From DATIRA01 sp963766505 (GTDB lineage: Bacteria > Pseudomonadota > Gammaproteobacteria > Steroidobacterales > Steroidobacteraceae): a stretch of 64,000 nucleotides of DNA. Every line of letters begins with the position of its first letter. Within the stretch, counting starts at the first letter, position 1. The notes beneath the pieces are model-generated. The model did not search any database. It saw only the letters and a program-made list of their open reading frames with translations, and had not been told where the DNA came from. The translations under genes and the position numbers were made by a program. The stretch is taken from NCBI GenBank assembly GCA_963766505.1, contig CAVYAL010000005.1, positions 682,001-746,000 of the forward strand. The letters run 5' to 3'. This document shows positions 1 to 17,311 of the stretch, in pieces.

Positions 1-588
1 GCCGACCTCGCCGATCGTCGCGCGGCAGTCGACGTGCACCTTGCGCATTTCCGAGGAACGCAGGCGCAGCGTCGCGTACAGGCCCTCGCGCGCCACGAGC
101 TGCGCGGAGCTGCCCGCGCTGCGGGCGATCTGGCCGCCCCGGCCGGGCTTCAGCTCGATGTTGTGGATCTGCGAGCCGATCGGGATGTTGCGGATCGGCA
201 GCGCACTGCCGGCACGGATCGGCGCCTCGGTCCCGGAGGCGACCGCGTCGCCCGGACCCACGCCCTTCGGGGCGAGTATGTAACGGCGCTCGCCGTCGGC
301 ATACAGAACCAGCGCGAGATACGCGCTGCGGTTCGGGTCGTACTCCAGCCGCTCGACCTTGCCCGGGACGCCGTCCTTGTTGCGACGGAAATCCACGATC
401 CGGTAGTTGTGCTTGTGGCCGCCGCCCTTGTGGCGGGTCGTGATGCGCCCCTGGTTGTTGCGCGCACCGGTGCGCTTCCCGCTCGCGGTCAGCGCCGCGA
501 CGGGCCCGCCCTTGTGGAGGTGCGACCGGTCGGCCTTGACGACGAATCGTCGTCCCGGGGACGTCGGCTTGGTCTTGATGAGAGCCAT
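1..588 (-). CDS. rplB: 50S ribosomal protein L2 (partial, C-terminus off the window)
   Basis: This is the first 196 codons of ribosomal protein L2, a core 23S rRNA-binding protein needed for subunit joining and peptidyl transfer. The start at 588 gives the usual MALIKTKPTSPGRR opening. The OB and SH3-like regions are visible (HKHNYRIVDFRR near residue 55; GSQIHNIELKPG near residue 145). The family is about 275 residues long, so roughly the last 80 lie beyond base 1. It follows rplW by 31 bases, as expected in the S10 operon. The reading frame is open to base 1 with no sign of damage. Confidence 0.97.
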   Translation of the reverse strand, partial: MALIKTKPTSPGRRFVVKADRSHLHKGGPVAALTASGKRTGARNNQGRITTRHKGGGHKHNYRIVDFRRNKDGVPGKVERLEYDPNRSAYLALVLYADGERRYILAPKGVGPGDAVASGTEAPIRAGSALPIRNIPIGSQIHNIELKPGRGGQIARSAGSSAQLVAREGLYATLRLRSSEMRKVHVDCRATIGEVG

Positions 589-619
589 GATTGCGTCTTC
601 CGTCAGCTTGCTGCCGCCG

Positions 620-922
620 TCACTGCCCGACGCCGGCGAAATCGATCGTCTGGCCCGGCGCGAGTCGCACGTAGGCCTTCTTGAAATCCGGGCGCTTGCC
701 CGGGCGACCGCCGAAGCGCTTCAGCTTGCCGGCCGTGTTGACGACCTGCACGGCATCCACCTTCACCTCGAACATCAACTCGACCGCGGCCTTGATCTCC
801 GGCTTGGTCGCATCGCGGCGAACGCGGAACACGACCTGGTTGCCGGTCTCGGCGACGCGGGCGCTCTTCTCGGACACGTGCGGCGCGAGCAGCACGCTCA
901 TCAGTCTTTCCTTGCCGCTCAT
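620..922 (-). CDS. rplW: 50S ribosomal protein L23
   Basis: L23 sits at the exit of the peptide tunnel and docks trigger factor and SRP. The 100-residue product has the normal length and the family pattern (VLLAPHVSEKS near residue 10; GRPGKRPDFKKAYV in the second half). The chosen ATG at 922 overlaps the rplD stop by four bases (ATGA), which implies translational coupling. An internal ATG seven codons later is possible, but residues upstream of it match the family. Confidence 0.97.
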   Translation of the reverse strand: MSGKERLMSVLLAPHVSEKSARVAETGNQVVFRVRRDATKPEIKAAVELMFEVKVDAVQVVNTAGKLKRFGGRPGKRPDFKKAYVRLAPGQTIDFAGVGQ

Positions 923-1539
923 GCCAGCTTCTCCTCGAGCATGCGAACCGCCCCGACCGTGGCGAGCACGTGCTGGTGAGCGAGCAGGCTCACCGGATCG
1001 ATTGCCGCCACGGGCAGCACCGAGACGCCCATCAGGTTGCGCGAGGCAAGCTGGAGCTTCTCGTCATGCGCCTCGACGAGAATCAGCACGTCGGCGTGCC
1101 CCATGTCCTTCAGCATCGCCGCGAGCATCCGGGTCTTGGGCGCCTCGAGCTCGAGCGATTCGACCACCGTCAGGCGGCCCGTGCGCCCCAGCTCCGAGAC
1201 GAGGCTCCGCATCGCTCCGCGGTACATCTTGCGGTTGACCTTCTGCGAGAAATCGCGCGGCCGCGCGGCGAAGGCGCGCCCGCCGCCGACCCAGATCGGA
1301 CTGCGGATGCTGCCGACCCGGGCCTGCCCGGTGCCCTTCTGGCGCCAGGGCTTGGTGCCGCCGCCACGCACTTCGGCGCGGCTCTTCTGGCGCTTCGTGC
1401 CGGCCCGCCCCGCCGCCATGTAGGCAGTGACGACCTGGTGCACGAGTGCTTCATTGAACTTCGTGCCGAACGCCGCCTCGGACACTTCGATCTGGCCGGT
1501 GGCGCCGCCCTGGCCGACGAGCTTTAGCTGGGTGGGCAT
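919..1539 (-). CDS. rplD: 50S ribosomal protein L4
   Basis: L4 lines the exit tunnel. In E. coli it is also the autogenous regulator of the S10 operon, acting on the operon leader. The 206-residue product has the tunnel loop (RGGGTKPWRQKGTGQARVGS, about residues 59-78) and the conserved GRAFAARPRDFSQKVN segment. It starts three bases after the rplC stop. Its regulatory role matters here because a long structured leader lies just upstream of rplC, described separately. Confidence 0.97.
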   Translation of the reverse strand: MPTQLKLVGQGGATGQIEVSEAAFGTKFNEALVHQVVTAYMAAGRAGTKRQKSRAEVRGGGTKPWRQKGTGQARVGSIRSPIWVGGGRAFAARPRDFSQKVNRKMYRGAMRSLVSELGRTGRLTVVESLELEAPKTRMLAAMLKDMGHADVLILVEAHDEKLQLASRNLMGVSVLPVAAIDPVSLLAHQHVLATVGAVRMLEEKLA

Positions 1540-1542
1540 CTG

Positions 1543-2226
1543 TTACTTCCTCGCCAGGTTCTGCACGGTCTTGCGCTTGGCCTTGCGCGCCGCCTTGATC
1601 GACGGCCGCACCAGCACCTGGCCGCCGGCGGCGCCCGGCACCGCTCCGCGGATCAGCAGCAGGTTGCGCTCGGCATCGACCCGCACGACGCTCAGGTTCT
1701 CGGTGGTTCGCCTGACGGCGCCCATGTGACCAGACATGCGCTTGCCCGGGAACACGCGGCCCGGCGTCTGCCGCTGACCGATGGAGCCCGGCGCCCGGTG
1801 GAACACGGACGCGCCGTGCGAAGCCGGGCCGCCCGCGAAGTTGTGCCGCTTCATCGTGCCCGCGAAGCCCTTGCCGATGGTCGTGCCGGTGACGTCCACG
1901 ACCTGGCCCGCCTCGAACATGTCCACCTTCAGCTCTGCGCCCGCTGCCAGCTCCGCACCCTCGCCATCGGCAAGACGGAACTCGACCAGTGCCTCGCCCG
2001 GGGCGGCCTTGGCCTTGGCGTAATGTCCAGCCAGCGGCTTGCCGAGCCGGGAGGGCTTGCGCTCGCCGAAGGTGACCTGCACCGCGCGATAGCCGTCCGT
2101 CTCGGCACCCTTGACCTGGGTGACGCGATTAGGCATGGCTTCGATCACCGTTACCGGGATCGATTCGCCCGCGTCGGTAAAGACGCGCGTCATGCCGCGC
2201 TTGCGGCCCATGAGACCGATCGTCAT
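1543..2226 (-). CDS. rplC: 50S ribosomal protein L3
   Basis: L3 is a 23S rRNA-binding protein near the peptidyl transferase centre. It begins MTIGLMGRKRGMTRVF and carries the conserved GTMKRHNFAGGPASHG and RMSGHMGAVRRT segments with the methylated-Gln region (RAPGSIGQRQTPG). I chose the ATG at 2226 because a GAGGA ribosome-binding site (2234-2238) sits seven bases upstream. A GTG at 2244 would add six residues and has no such site. The product is 227 residues. The gap to rpsJ is unusually long. Confidence 0.95.
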   Translation of the reverse strand: MTIGLMGRKRGMTRVFTDAGESIPVTVIEAMPNRVTQVKGAETDGYRAVQVTFGERKPSRLGKPLAGHYAKAKAAPGEALVEFRLADGEGAELAAGAELKVDMFEAGQVVDVTGTTIGKGFAGTMKRHNFAGGPASHGASVFHRAPGSIGQRQTPGRVFPGKRMSGHMGAVRRTTENLSVVRVDAERNLLLIRGAVPGAAGGQVLVRPSIKAARKAKRKTVQNLARK

Positions 2227-2439
2227 CGATTCGTCCTCGTTCACGGCCCGGGCTGCGATTGGCCCGGGCTGATACAGCGGCCGCCAGGCGGCCGGAAAAC
2301 GCCTTCCGCGCCAACCTGCGGCGCACCAGGAACCCGTCGAAGAAACTGCTGAGAGGAGCGGCCAGGGCTGCGCCCTTGGAGACCGCGCCGCTCGAGCGGT
2401 ACCGGTCGAACCGGCCAGGCCTCGGCGAGAGAGCCGCTC
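2227..2439 (-). promoter_or_regulatory. Long structured leader upstream of rplC
   Basis: About 210 bases of untranslated leader would lie between the promoter at 2440-2467 and the rplC start. It contains several GC-rich stem-loops. In one, two GCCCGGGC blocks separated by eight bases (2246-2272 region) lie directly upstream of the rplC ribosome-binding site. Another is a GGCCGCC/GGCGGCC hairpin near 2280-2297. In E. coli the regulatory S10 leader bound by L4 lies before rpsJ. Here the only sizeable leader lies between rpsJ and rplC. A regulatory role is inferred from position and structure only. Confidence 0.5.
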
Positions 2440-2467
2440 ATTATAGCGGCCGGTTCTGGTCTTGCAA
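2440..2467 (-). promoter_or_regulatory. Sigma-70 promoter for rplC onward
   Basis: On the minus strand, TTGCAA (2462-2467) and a perfect TATAAT (2440-2445) are separated by 16 bases. This lies inside the rpsJ-rplC gap, just downstream of a G/C-tract inverted repeat, and would transcribe rplC-rplD-rplW-rplB independently of tuf-rpsJ. Confidence 0.65.
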
Positions 2468-2551
2468 GGGGACAGGGACCAGGGGGCAGGGGATAGAGCG
2501 GCGACGTCTACCGCTGCGGCTATCCCCTGTCCCCTGACCCCTACCCCCTGG
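2468..2551. repeat. G-tract/C-tract inverted repeat, copy A
   Basis: The G-rich arm is at 2468-2496 and the C-rich arm at 2520-2551. Each arm has four runs of three to five G or C separated by ATA/ACA-type spacers. A small inner hairpin lies between them (AGCGG/CCGCT). It occupies the rpsJ-rplC gap. Related copies lie at 4100-4216, 18481-18570 and 20889-21013. Confidence 0.85.
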
Positions 2552-2554
2552 CCT

Positions 2555-2866
2555 TCAATTCAGCTTGATCTGCACGTCCACGCCCGCGGGAAGCTCGAGC
2601 TTCATCAGCGCGTCAACCGTCTTGTCGGTCGGGTTGACGATGTCCATGAGCCGCTTGTGGGTTCTGAGTTCGTACTGGTCGCGCGCGTCCTTGTCGGCGT
2701 GCGGCGAGATCAGCAGCGTGAAGCGCTCCATCTTGACCGGCAGCGGCACCGGGCCACGCACGGTGGCGCCAGTGCGCTTGGCGGTCTCGACGATCTCGCG
2801 GGCCGAACTGTCGATCAACCGGTGATCGAAGGCCTTGAGGCGGATGCGGATGTTCTGTCTTGCCAT
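2555..2866 (-). CDS. rpsJ: 30S ribosomal protein S10 (NusE)
   Basis: S10 is a 30S head protein that also acts as NusE, linking NusG-bound RNA polymerase to the ribosome. The start at 2866 gives MARQNIRIRLKAFDHRL and the usual 103 residues. An in-frame GTG at 2875 overlapping the tuf stop would give three extra residues. The family motifs KRTGATVRGPVPLP and RTHKRLMDI are intact. It lies six bases after the tuf stop, so it is probably co-transcribed with fusA-tuf, while the next gene, rplC, is far downstream. Confidence 0.96.
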   Translation of the reverse strand: MARQNIRIRLKAFDHRLIDSSAREIVETAKRTGATVRGPVPLPVKMERFTLLISPHADKDARDQYELRTHKRLMDIVNPTDKTVDALMKLELPAGVDVQIKLN

Positions 2867-2871
2867 GGCGC

Positions 2872-4062
<1,191 letters not shown>

Positions 4063-4099
4063 GACCCTTACCTCTGCAAATTCTGTAGTGACTGTTGAC

Positions 4100-4216
4100 T
4101 AGGGGATGGAGGGTAGGGGATGGGGGATAGTGCGGACGCTGTATCGTCGCGATTCAGCAGCCTCGCTCGACGCTGCCACCTCTGCACTATCCCCGATCCC
4201 CTGTCCCCTATCCCCT
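4100..4216. repeat. G-tract/C-tract inverted repeat, copy B
   Basis: The G-rich arm (about 4100-4132) and the C-rich arm (about 4184-4216) flank about 50 bases. Both arms are built from GGGGAT-type or ATCCCC-type units and end in a shared GATAGTGC/GCACTATC block. It fills the fusA-tuf gap, so on the mRNA the G-rich arm comes first. It is the same family as the copies at 2468, 18481 and 20889. Confidence 0.85.
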
Positions 4217-4222
4217 TCCTGT

Positions 4223-6316
4223 TCAGCTGGCCTTCTTCAGGACGGCGTCCGCGACGTTGTTCGGCACCTCGAGGTACTTCGCGAACTCCATCGTGAACGT
4301 GGCGCGCCCCTGGCTCATAGAGCGGACCGACGTCGCGTAGCCGAACATCTCGGCCAGCGGCACCTCGGCGGTGACCACCTTGCCCGACGGGGAGTCCTCC
4401 ATGCCCTGGATCTGGCCCCGGCGACGGTTCAGGTCGCCGATCACGTCGCCGGAGTAATCCTCGGGCGTGACCACCTCGACCTTCATGATCGGCTCGAGCA
4501 GCACGGGCTTCGCCTTGCGCACGCCGTCCTTGAACGCCATCGAGCCGGCGATTTTGAACGCCATCTCGTTCGAGTCGACCTCGTGGTACGAACCGTCGAA
4601 CAACGTGATCTTGACGTCGACGACCGGGTAGCCGGCGATCACGCCGCCCTCGAGCGCCTCCTTGATGCCCTTGTCCACCGCCGGGATGTACTCGCGCGGA
4701 ATCACGCCGCCGACGATGGCATTGACGAACTCGTAGCCCTTGCCTTCCTCGAGCGGCTCGACCTTGATCCACACGTGGCCGTACTGGCCGCGGCCGCCAG
4801 ACTGGCGGACGAACTTGCCTTCCTGCTCGACAGTTCCGCGGATCGTCTCGCGATACGCCACCTGCGGCTTGCCGACGTTCGCCTCGACCTTGAATTCGCG
4901 CTTCATGCGGTCGACGATGATCTCCAGGTGCAGTTCACCCATGCCCGAGATGATCGTCTGCCCGGACTCGGGGTCCGTGCTGACGCGGAAGGAGGGGTCC
5001 TCCTTGGCGAGGCGCTGCAGCGCGAGACCCATCTTCTCCTGGTCGCTCTTGGTCTTCGGCTCGACCGCGACCGAGATCACCGGCTCGGGGAACTCCATCT
5101 TCTCGAGCGTGATGACGTGGTCCGGGTCGCACAGCGTGTCGCCGGTCGTCACGTCCTTGAGGCCCACGGCGGCAGCGATGTCGCCGGCGCGCACTTCCTT
5201 GATCTCGACCCGGTCGCTGGCGTGCATCTGCAGCAGCCGGCCGATGCGCTCCTTCTTGCTCCTTCCGGGAATGTAGACCTGGTCGCCCGAGTTGAGCACG
5301 CCGGAGTACACCCGGAAGAACGTCAGGTTGCCGACGAACGGGTCGTTGATGATCTTGAAGGCGAGCGCCGAGAATTTCTCCTCGTCGGTCGCGGCGCGCG
5401 TAGCCTCGTTGCCGGAGTCATCGATGCCGAGCACCGGCGGCATGTCCACCGGCGAAGGCATGTACTCGATCACGGCGTCGAGCATCGCCTGCACGCCCTT
5501 GTTCTTGAAGGCCGAACCGCACAGCGTCAGGCAGATCTCGTTGCGCAGCGCGCGGGCGCGCAGCCCCTTGCGGATCTCGGCGTCGCTGAGGTCGCCCTCC
5601 TCGAGATACTTGTGCAGCAGCTCCTCGTTGCCCTCGGCGGCGGCCTCGACCAGCTTCTCGCGGTACTCGGCCGCCAGCTCGGCCAGCTCGGCCGGAATGT
5701 CGCGGTAATCGAAGCGCATGCCCTGGGTCTCTTCGTCCCAGTAGATGGCCTTCATCCGGACCAGGTCGACCACGCCCTCGAACTTGTCCTCGGCGCCGAT
5801 CGGCAGCTGGATCACGACCGGGTTGCCGCGCAGCCGCGTGCGGATCTGCTCGACGCAGCGCAGGTAGTTGGCGCCGGCGCGGTCCATCTTGTTGACGAAC
5901 GCGAGCCGCGGCACCTGGTAGCGGTTCATCTGGCGCCAGACCGTCTCGGACTGCGGCTGCACGCCGCTAACCGCGCAGAACACGGCGACGGCGCTGTCCA
6001 GCACGCGCAGGCTGCGCTCGACCTCGATCGTGAAGTCGACGTGCCCCGGAGTGTCGATGATGTTGATCCGGTGCTCCGGGAAGTGCATGTCCATGCCCTT
6101 CCAGTACGTCGTGGTCGCGGCCGACGTGATCGTGATGCCGCGCTCCTGCTCCTGCTCCATGTAGTCCATCACGGCGGCGCCGTCGTGGACCTCGCCGATC
6201 TTGTGCGAGATGCCGGTGTAGAACAGCACGCGCTCCGTCGTCGTCGTCTTGCCGGCGTCGATGTGCGCCGAGATGCCGATGTTGCGGTAGCGCTCGATGG
6301 GGGTTGTGCGTGGCAC
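4223..6316 (-). CDS. fusA: Elongation factor G
   Basis: EF-G is the GTPase that drives translocation and, with RRF, ribosome recycling. The protein has AHIDAGKTT near residue 17, DTPGHVDFT near 88 and NKMD near 142, followed by domains II-V, for 697 residues in total. An open frame runs upstream to 6583, but the added residues are arginine-rich and not EF-G-like. I chose the GTG at 6316 (MPRTTPIERYRNIG) because a GAGGA site lies eight bases before it and the resulting N-terminus matches the family. It follows rpsG by 40 bases. Confidence 0.97.
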   Translation of the reverse strand: MPRTTPIERYRNIGISAHIDAGKTTTTERVLFYTGISHKIGEVHDGAAVMDYMEQEQERGITITSAATTTYWKGMDMHFPEHRINIIDTPGHVDFTIEVERSLRVLDSAVAVFCAVSGVQPQSETVWRQMNRYQVPRLAFVNKMDRAGANYLRCVEQIRTRLRGNPVVIQLPIGAEDKFEGVVDLVRMKAIYWDEETQGMRFDYRDIPAELAELAAEYREKLVEAAAEGNEELLHKYLEEGDLSDAEIRKGLRARALRNEICLTLCGSAFKNKGVQAMLDAVIEYMPSPVDMPPVLGIDDSGNEATRAATDEEKFSALAFKIINDPFVGNLTFFRVYSGVLNSGDQVYIPGRSKKERIGRLLQMHASDRVEIKEVRAGDIAAAVGLKDVTTGDTLCDPDHVITLEKMEFPEPVISVAVEPKTKSDQEKMGLALQRLAKEDPSFRVSTDPESGQTIISGMGELHLEIIVDRMKREFKVEANVGKPQVAYRETIRGTVEQEGKFVRQSGGRGQYGHVWIKVEPLEEGKGYEFVNAIVGGVIPREYIPAVDKGIKEALEGGVIAGYPVVDVKITLFDGSYHEVDSNEMAFKIAGSMAFKDGVRKAKPVLLEPIMKVEVVTPEDYSGDVIGDLNRRRGQIQGMEDSPSGKVVTAEVPLAEMFGYATSVRSMSQGRATFTMEFAKYLEVPNNVADAVLKKAS

Positions 6317-6356
6317 GGTGATGTTCCTCGGGCTGTCGTTACGGCCGTCCGGGGCC

Positions 6357-6836
6357 TTACCAGCGGTAGTGGGCGAAGGCCTTGTTGGCCTCGGCCATCC
6401 GGTGCGTGTCCTCACGCTTGCGGACCGCAGCGCCGCGGTTCTCGGCGGCCTCGAGCAGCTCGGCCGCGAGCCGCTGCGACATGGACTTCTCGCTGCGGGC
6501 CTGCGCCGCCTCGATGACCCAGCGCATGGCAAGGGTCTGGCGACGCGTCGAGCGGACCTCGATCGGAACCTGGTAGGTGGCACCGCCGACGCGGCGGGAC
6601 TTCACCTCGACCATCGGCTTGACGTTGTCGAGCGCCTGGGTCAGCAGCTCGATGGCCTGGTCCGAGGGACGGCCGGTCTTGTCCGAGATGCGGTCGATGG
6701 CGCCGTAGACGATGCGCTCGGCGACCGACTTCTTGCCGCGCTCCATGACCATGTTCATGAACTTGGTGAGGAGCACGCTGTTGAACTTCGGGTCCGGCAG
6801 GATGCTGCGGGTGGGGGCCTGTGATCTACGGGACAT
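6357..6836 (-). CDS. rpsG: 30S ribosomal protein S7
   Basis: S7 nucleates assembly of the 30S head and in E. coli represses the str operon by binding the rpsL-rpsG spacer. The 159-residue product is close to the usual 156. It carries the conserved DPKFNSVLLTKFMN start region and the RRVGGATYQVPIEVR segment near residue 78, and ends in AFAHYRW. It lies 71 bases after rpsL, a spacer long enough to hold an S7-responsive structure, though I did not identify one with confidence. Confidence 0.97.
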   Translation of the reverse strand: MSRRSQAPTRSILPDPKFNSVLLTKFMNMVMERGKKSVAERIVYGAIDRISDKTGRPSDQAIELLTQALDNVKPMVEVKSRRVGGATYQVPIEVRSTRRQTLAMRWVIEAAQARSEKSMSQRLAAELLEAAENRGAAVRKREDTHRMAEANKAFAHYRW

Positions 6837-6907
6837 ATGTCGCTACCAGCGTTGCCAGTGACTAGGATCTAGTGACCGGGAGGTTGATGTTCGGAACGGG
6901 ATCGGGC

Positions 6908-7282
6908 TCAGCCCTTGGGCCGCTTGGCGCCATACTTGGACCGGCTCTGCTTGCGGTCACTTACGCCCGCGCAGTCGAGCGTGCCGCGAACCGTGTGGTA
7001 GCGGACGCCGGGCAGGTCCTTGACGCGTCCGCCGCGGATCAGCACCACCGAGTGCTCCTGCAGATTGTGACCCTCGCCGCCGATGTAGCTGATCACCTCG
7101 TGGCCGTTGGTGAGGCGCACCTTGGCGACCTTGCGCAACGCAGAGTTCGGCTTCTTCGGGGTCGTCGTGTAGACGCGCGTGCACACGCCGCGCTTCTGCG
7201 GGGAACTGCCGAGCGCGGGCACCTTGCTCTTTGCAGGGTCCAGCTTGCGCGGGCGACGGATCAGCTGATTGACGGTTGACAT
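6908..7282 (-). CDS. rpsL: 30S ribosomal protein S12
   Basis: S12 lies at the decoding centre. The 124-residue protein starting MSTVNQLIRRPR has the usual length. The streptomycin-relevant segments are wild type (TTPKKPNSALRK near residue 42 and GGRVKDLPGVRYH near 88), so no resistance change is predicted there. An in-frame upstream start at 7342 would add a cysteine-rich extension lacking in the family and was discarded. A promoter with a hairpin leader lies upstream. Confidence 0.98.
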   Translation of the reverse strand: MSTVNQLIRRPRKLDPAKSKVPALGSSPQKRGVCTRVYTTTPKKPNSALRKVAKVRLTNGHEVISYIGGEGHNLQEHSVVLIRGGRVKDLPGVRYHTVRGTLDCAGVSDRKQSRSKYGAKRPKG

Positions 7283-7342
7283 GATCGGGTCCGGTTCCAG
7301 GGTCGCGGCGGTCGCACAGGTGCGGCACTGCCACAGAAACAC

Positions 7343-7364
7343 CGGGCCGCCCTGCGGCGGCCCG
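7343..7364 (-). terminator. GC-rich hairpin in the rpsL leader
   Basis: A perfect 9-bp stem CGGGCCGCC/GGCGGCCCG with a four-base loop lies between the rpsL promoter and rpsL. On the transcribed strand it is followed by GTGTTTCTG, a weak U-rich stretch. It could be an attenuator or a remnant rpoC terminator. The same stem recurs after the decaheme gene at 36636-36661. Confidence 0.5.
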
Positions 7365-7426
7365 ATGACGTTCGGTTACGGCAACCCACCGGGTTTGCGG
7401 CCGGTGGTCCCGTAGGTAGACCGGGA

Positions 7427-7455
7427 AGTTTAGGAAGGGGCGCGGCGCATGTCAA
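7427..7455 (-). promoter_or_regulatory. Sigma-70 promoter of the str operon (rpsL)
   Basis: A perfect TTGACA (7450-7455) and TAAACT (7427-7432) are separated by 17 bases on the minus strand. It lies in the rpoC-rpsL gap about 145 bases before rpsL and would drive rpsL-rpsG-fusA-tuf-rpsJ. Confidence 0.75.
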
Positions 7456-7483
7456 CTTGCTGCGGCGCAGCACCCCTGCCACT

Positions 7484-11758
<4,275 letters not shown>

Positions 11759-11803
11759 TTGGTCACCCTGTTCTTCGCGTGAGCGTCGGGAAGGCCCGTC
11801 GGA

Positions 11804-15955
<4,152 letters not shown>

Positions 15956-16003
15956 TGCGATCACCCTCTCATGGCCGCCACTGCGGCCCCGCTGCGCGCA
16001 GCA

Positions 16004-16058
16004 GTTGAAAACAGAAAACGGGCGCACCGGCCGGTGGCTGCGTGCCGCCGGCCGGTGC
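16004..16058 (-). terminator. rplL-rpoB attenuator hairpin
   Basis: An 11-bp perfect stem (16024-16034 with 16048-16058, GCACCGGCCGG/CCGGCCGGTGC) is followed on the transcribed strand by GTTTTCTGTTTTC. Between rplL and rpoB, E. coli has a well-known partial terminator that lowers rpoBC relative to ribosomal protein output. The position and structure here match that role. Confidence 0.7.
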
Positions 16059-16090
16059 ACCGGGCGAAGTGCCCGAATCCGCGCATGCGG

Positions 16091-16474
16091 TTACTTGATC
16101 TCCGCGGCCGCGCCGGCGTCCTCGAGCTTCTTCTTGATCGCCTCGGCGTCGGCCTTCGGCACGTCTTCCTTGACGACCGAGGGTACGCCCTCGACGAGGT
16201 CCTTGGCCTCCTTCAGGCCGAGGCCGGTGATCTCGCGGATCACCTTGATGACGCTGACCTTGTTCGCACCGAAGCTGGTCATCGTGATCGTGAACTCGGT
16301 CTGCTCCTCCGCGGCAGGCGCCGCGGCAGCCGCGCCCGCACCGACGGCCGCGACCGCGACCGGGGCAGCGGCGCTGACGCCGAACTTGTCCTCCATCATC
16401 TTGACGAGGTCGACGATCTCCAGAACCGTCATGTTGGAGATCGCTTCGAGAATTTCTTCCTTGCTGGCAGCCAT
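16091..16474 (-). CDS. rplL: 50S ribosomal protein L7/L12
   Basis: L7/L12 is the multicopy stalk protein that recruits translational GTPases. The 127-residue product has the N-terminal dimerisation domain (KEEILEAISNMTVLEIVDLV), an Ala-rich flexible hinge (about residues 35-55) and the C-terminal domain (SFGANKVSVIKVIREITGLGLKEAK). It lies 51 bases after rplJ and before the attenuator that precedes rpoB. Confidence 0.98.
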   Translation of the reverse strand: MAASKEEILEAISNMTVLEIVDLVKMMEDKFGVSAAAPVAVAAVGAGAAAAAPAAEEQTEFTITMTSFGANKVSVIKVIREITGLGLKEAKDLVEGVPSVVKEDVPKADAEAIKKKLEDAGAAAEIK

Positions 16475-16525
16475 TGTCGTGACTCCTGTTGAGTTGGTTG
16501 ATACCCGATGTCTTCGCGGGCCGCC

Positions 16526-17056
16526 TCAGGCGGCCGCCTGTTTCTGGTCCTTGACCGCGGCGACGGCCCGTACGAACTGCGCGTGTGGTTCCGCGAGCGT
16601 CCGCACGAACTTCTCCACCGGCGCCTTGATCACGCGGAGCAGCTGCGACAGCGCTTCGTCCCGCGTCGGCAGGCTCGCAACCCGCTCGATGTCCTTCCCC
16701 GGCAGCACGCTTCCGCCGATCGAGACGAGTGTCGCGACCAGCTTGTCGTTCTCCCGGGAGAAATTCCTGATCAGGCGCGCCGCAGCGCCCGGGTCGTCCT
16801 TCGAAAAGGCGAGGATCAGCGGACCCTTGAGCTGGTCGCCGACGCACTCGAACTGCGTTCCGGCGACGGCCCGGCGGGCCAGCGTGTTCTTCACCACGCG
16901 TAGGTAGACCTGGGAGGCACGGGCACGGGCGCGCAAGTCGGTCAACTGCGCGACCGAAAGCCCCCGGTACTCCGCGGCGACGACGGACTGCGCGGTCTGC
17001 GCAACCTCGCCCACCTCGGCCACCAGTGCCTTCTTGTCTTCCAGTCTGAGCGCCAT
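16526..17056 (-). CDS. rplJ: 50S ribosomal protein L10
   Basis: L10 anchors L7/L12 dimers to the ribosome. The L10-L12 complex represses its own operon in E. coli by binding the leader. The 176-residue protein starts MALRLEDKKALVAEVGEVA and has the conserved AEYRGLSVAQLTDLR and VVKNTLARRAV segments. An AGGAGGA ribosome-binding site precedes the ATG. A 255-base leader lies upstream. Confidence 0.97.
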   Translation of the reverse strand: MALRLEDKKALVAEVGEVAQTAQSVVAAEYRGLSVAQLTDLRARARASQVYLRVVKNTLARRAVAGTQFECVGDQLKGPLILAFSKDDPGAAARLIRNFSRENDKLVATLVSIGGSVLPGKDIERVASLPTRDEALSQLLRVIKAPVEKFVRTLAEPHAQFVRAVAAVKDQKQAAA

Positions 17057-17311
17057 GTGTTCCTCCTGGACTTGAAGATCCGTATGAAACGAACGCCCGT
17101 CCCTGAACGTTCACCCTTCTCTCTAGAAGGCGGCGACCTTCACCAGTGAAACACTGACTCGGGTACCACCATCTGCGCAGGCGGCCATTAAGGGGAGCGC
17201 ATCGCCTCCCCGCCTGCGGTCTTCGATGATGACCGGACCGGCATTGCAGCTCGCCGAAGCGAACCGCCGCCGGGACGGCCCTGCATCAAACCTAAAGCGT
17301 CCTGCCCCGGC
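17057..17311 (-). promoter_or_regulatory. rplJ leader (probable L10 leader)
   Basis: This 255-base gap between rplA and rplJ contains nested stems: CGCAGGCG/CGCCTGCG at 17176-17218 enclosing GGGGAG/CTCCCC at 17192-17211. It is in the position of the autoregulatory L10 leader of proteobacteria. I infer that function from position and folding potential. I did not resolve the specific L10-binding kink-turn, and saw no clear promoter. Confidence 0.55.

Noticed and set aside
4106..6517. 803-residue plus-strand frame opposite fusA
   Set aside because: It is an antisense shadow created by codon bias; composition is extreme and it spans a gene gap with a repeat.
4223..6583. N-terminal extension of EF-G to 6583
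   Set aside because: The extra residues are Arg/Pro/Ser-rich, overlap rpsG, and a well-placed ribosome-binding site marks the GTG at 6316.
6908..7282. Streptomycin-resistance change in S12, and rifampicin-resistance change in RpoB
   Set aside because: The relevant segments match the wild-type pattern in both proteins.
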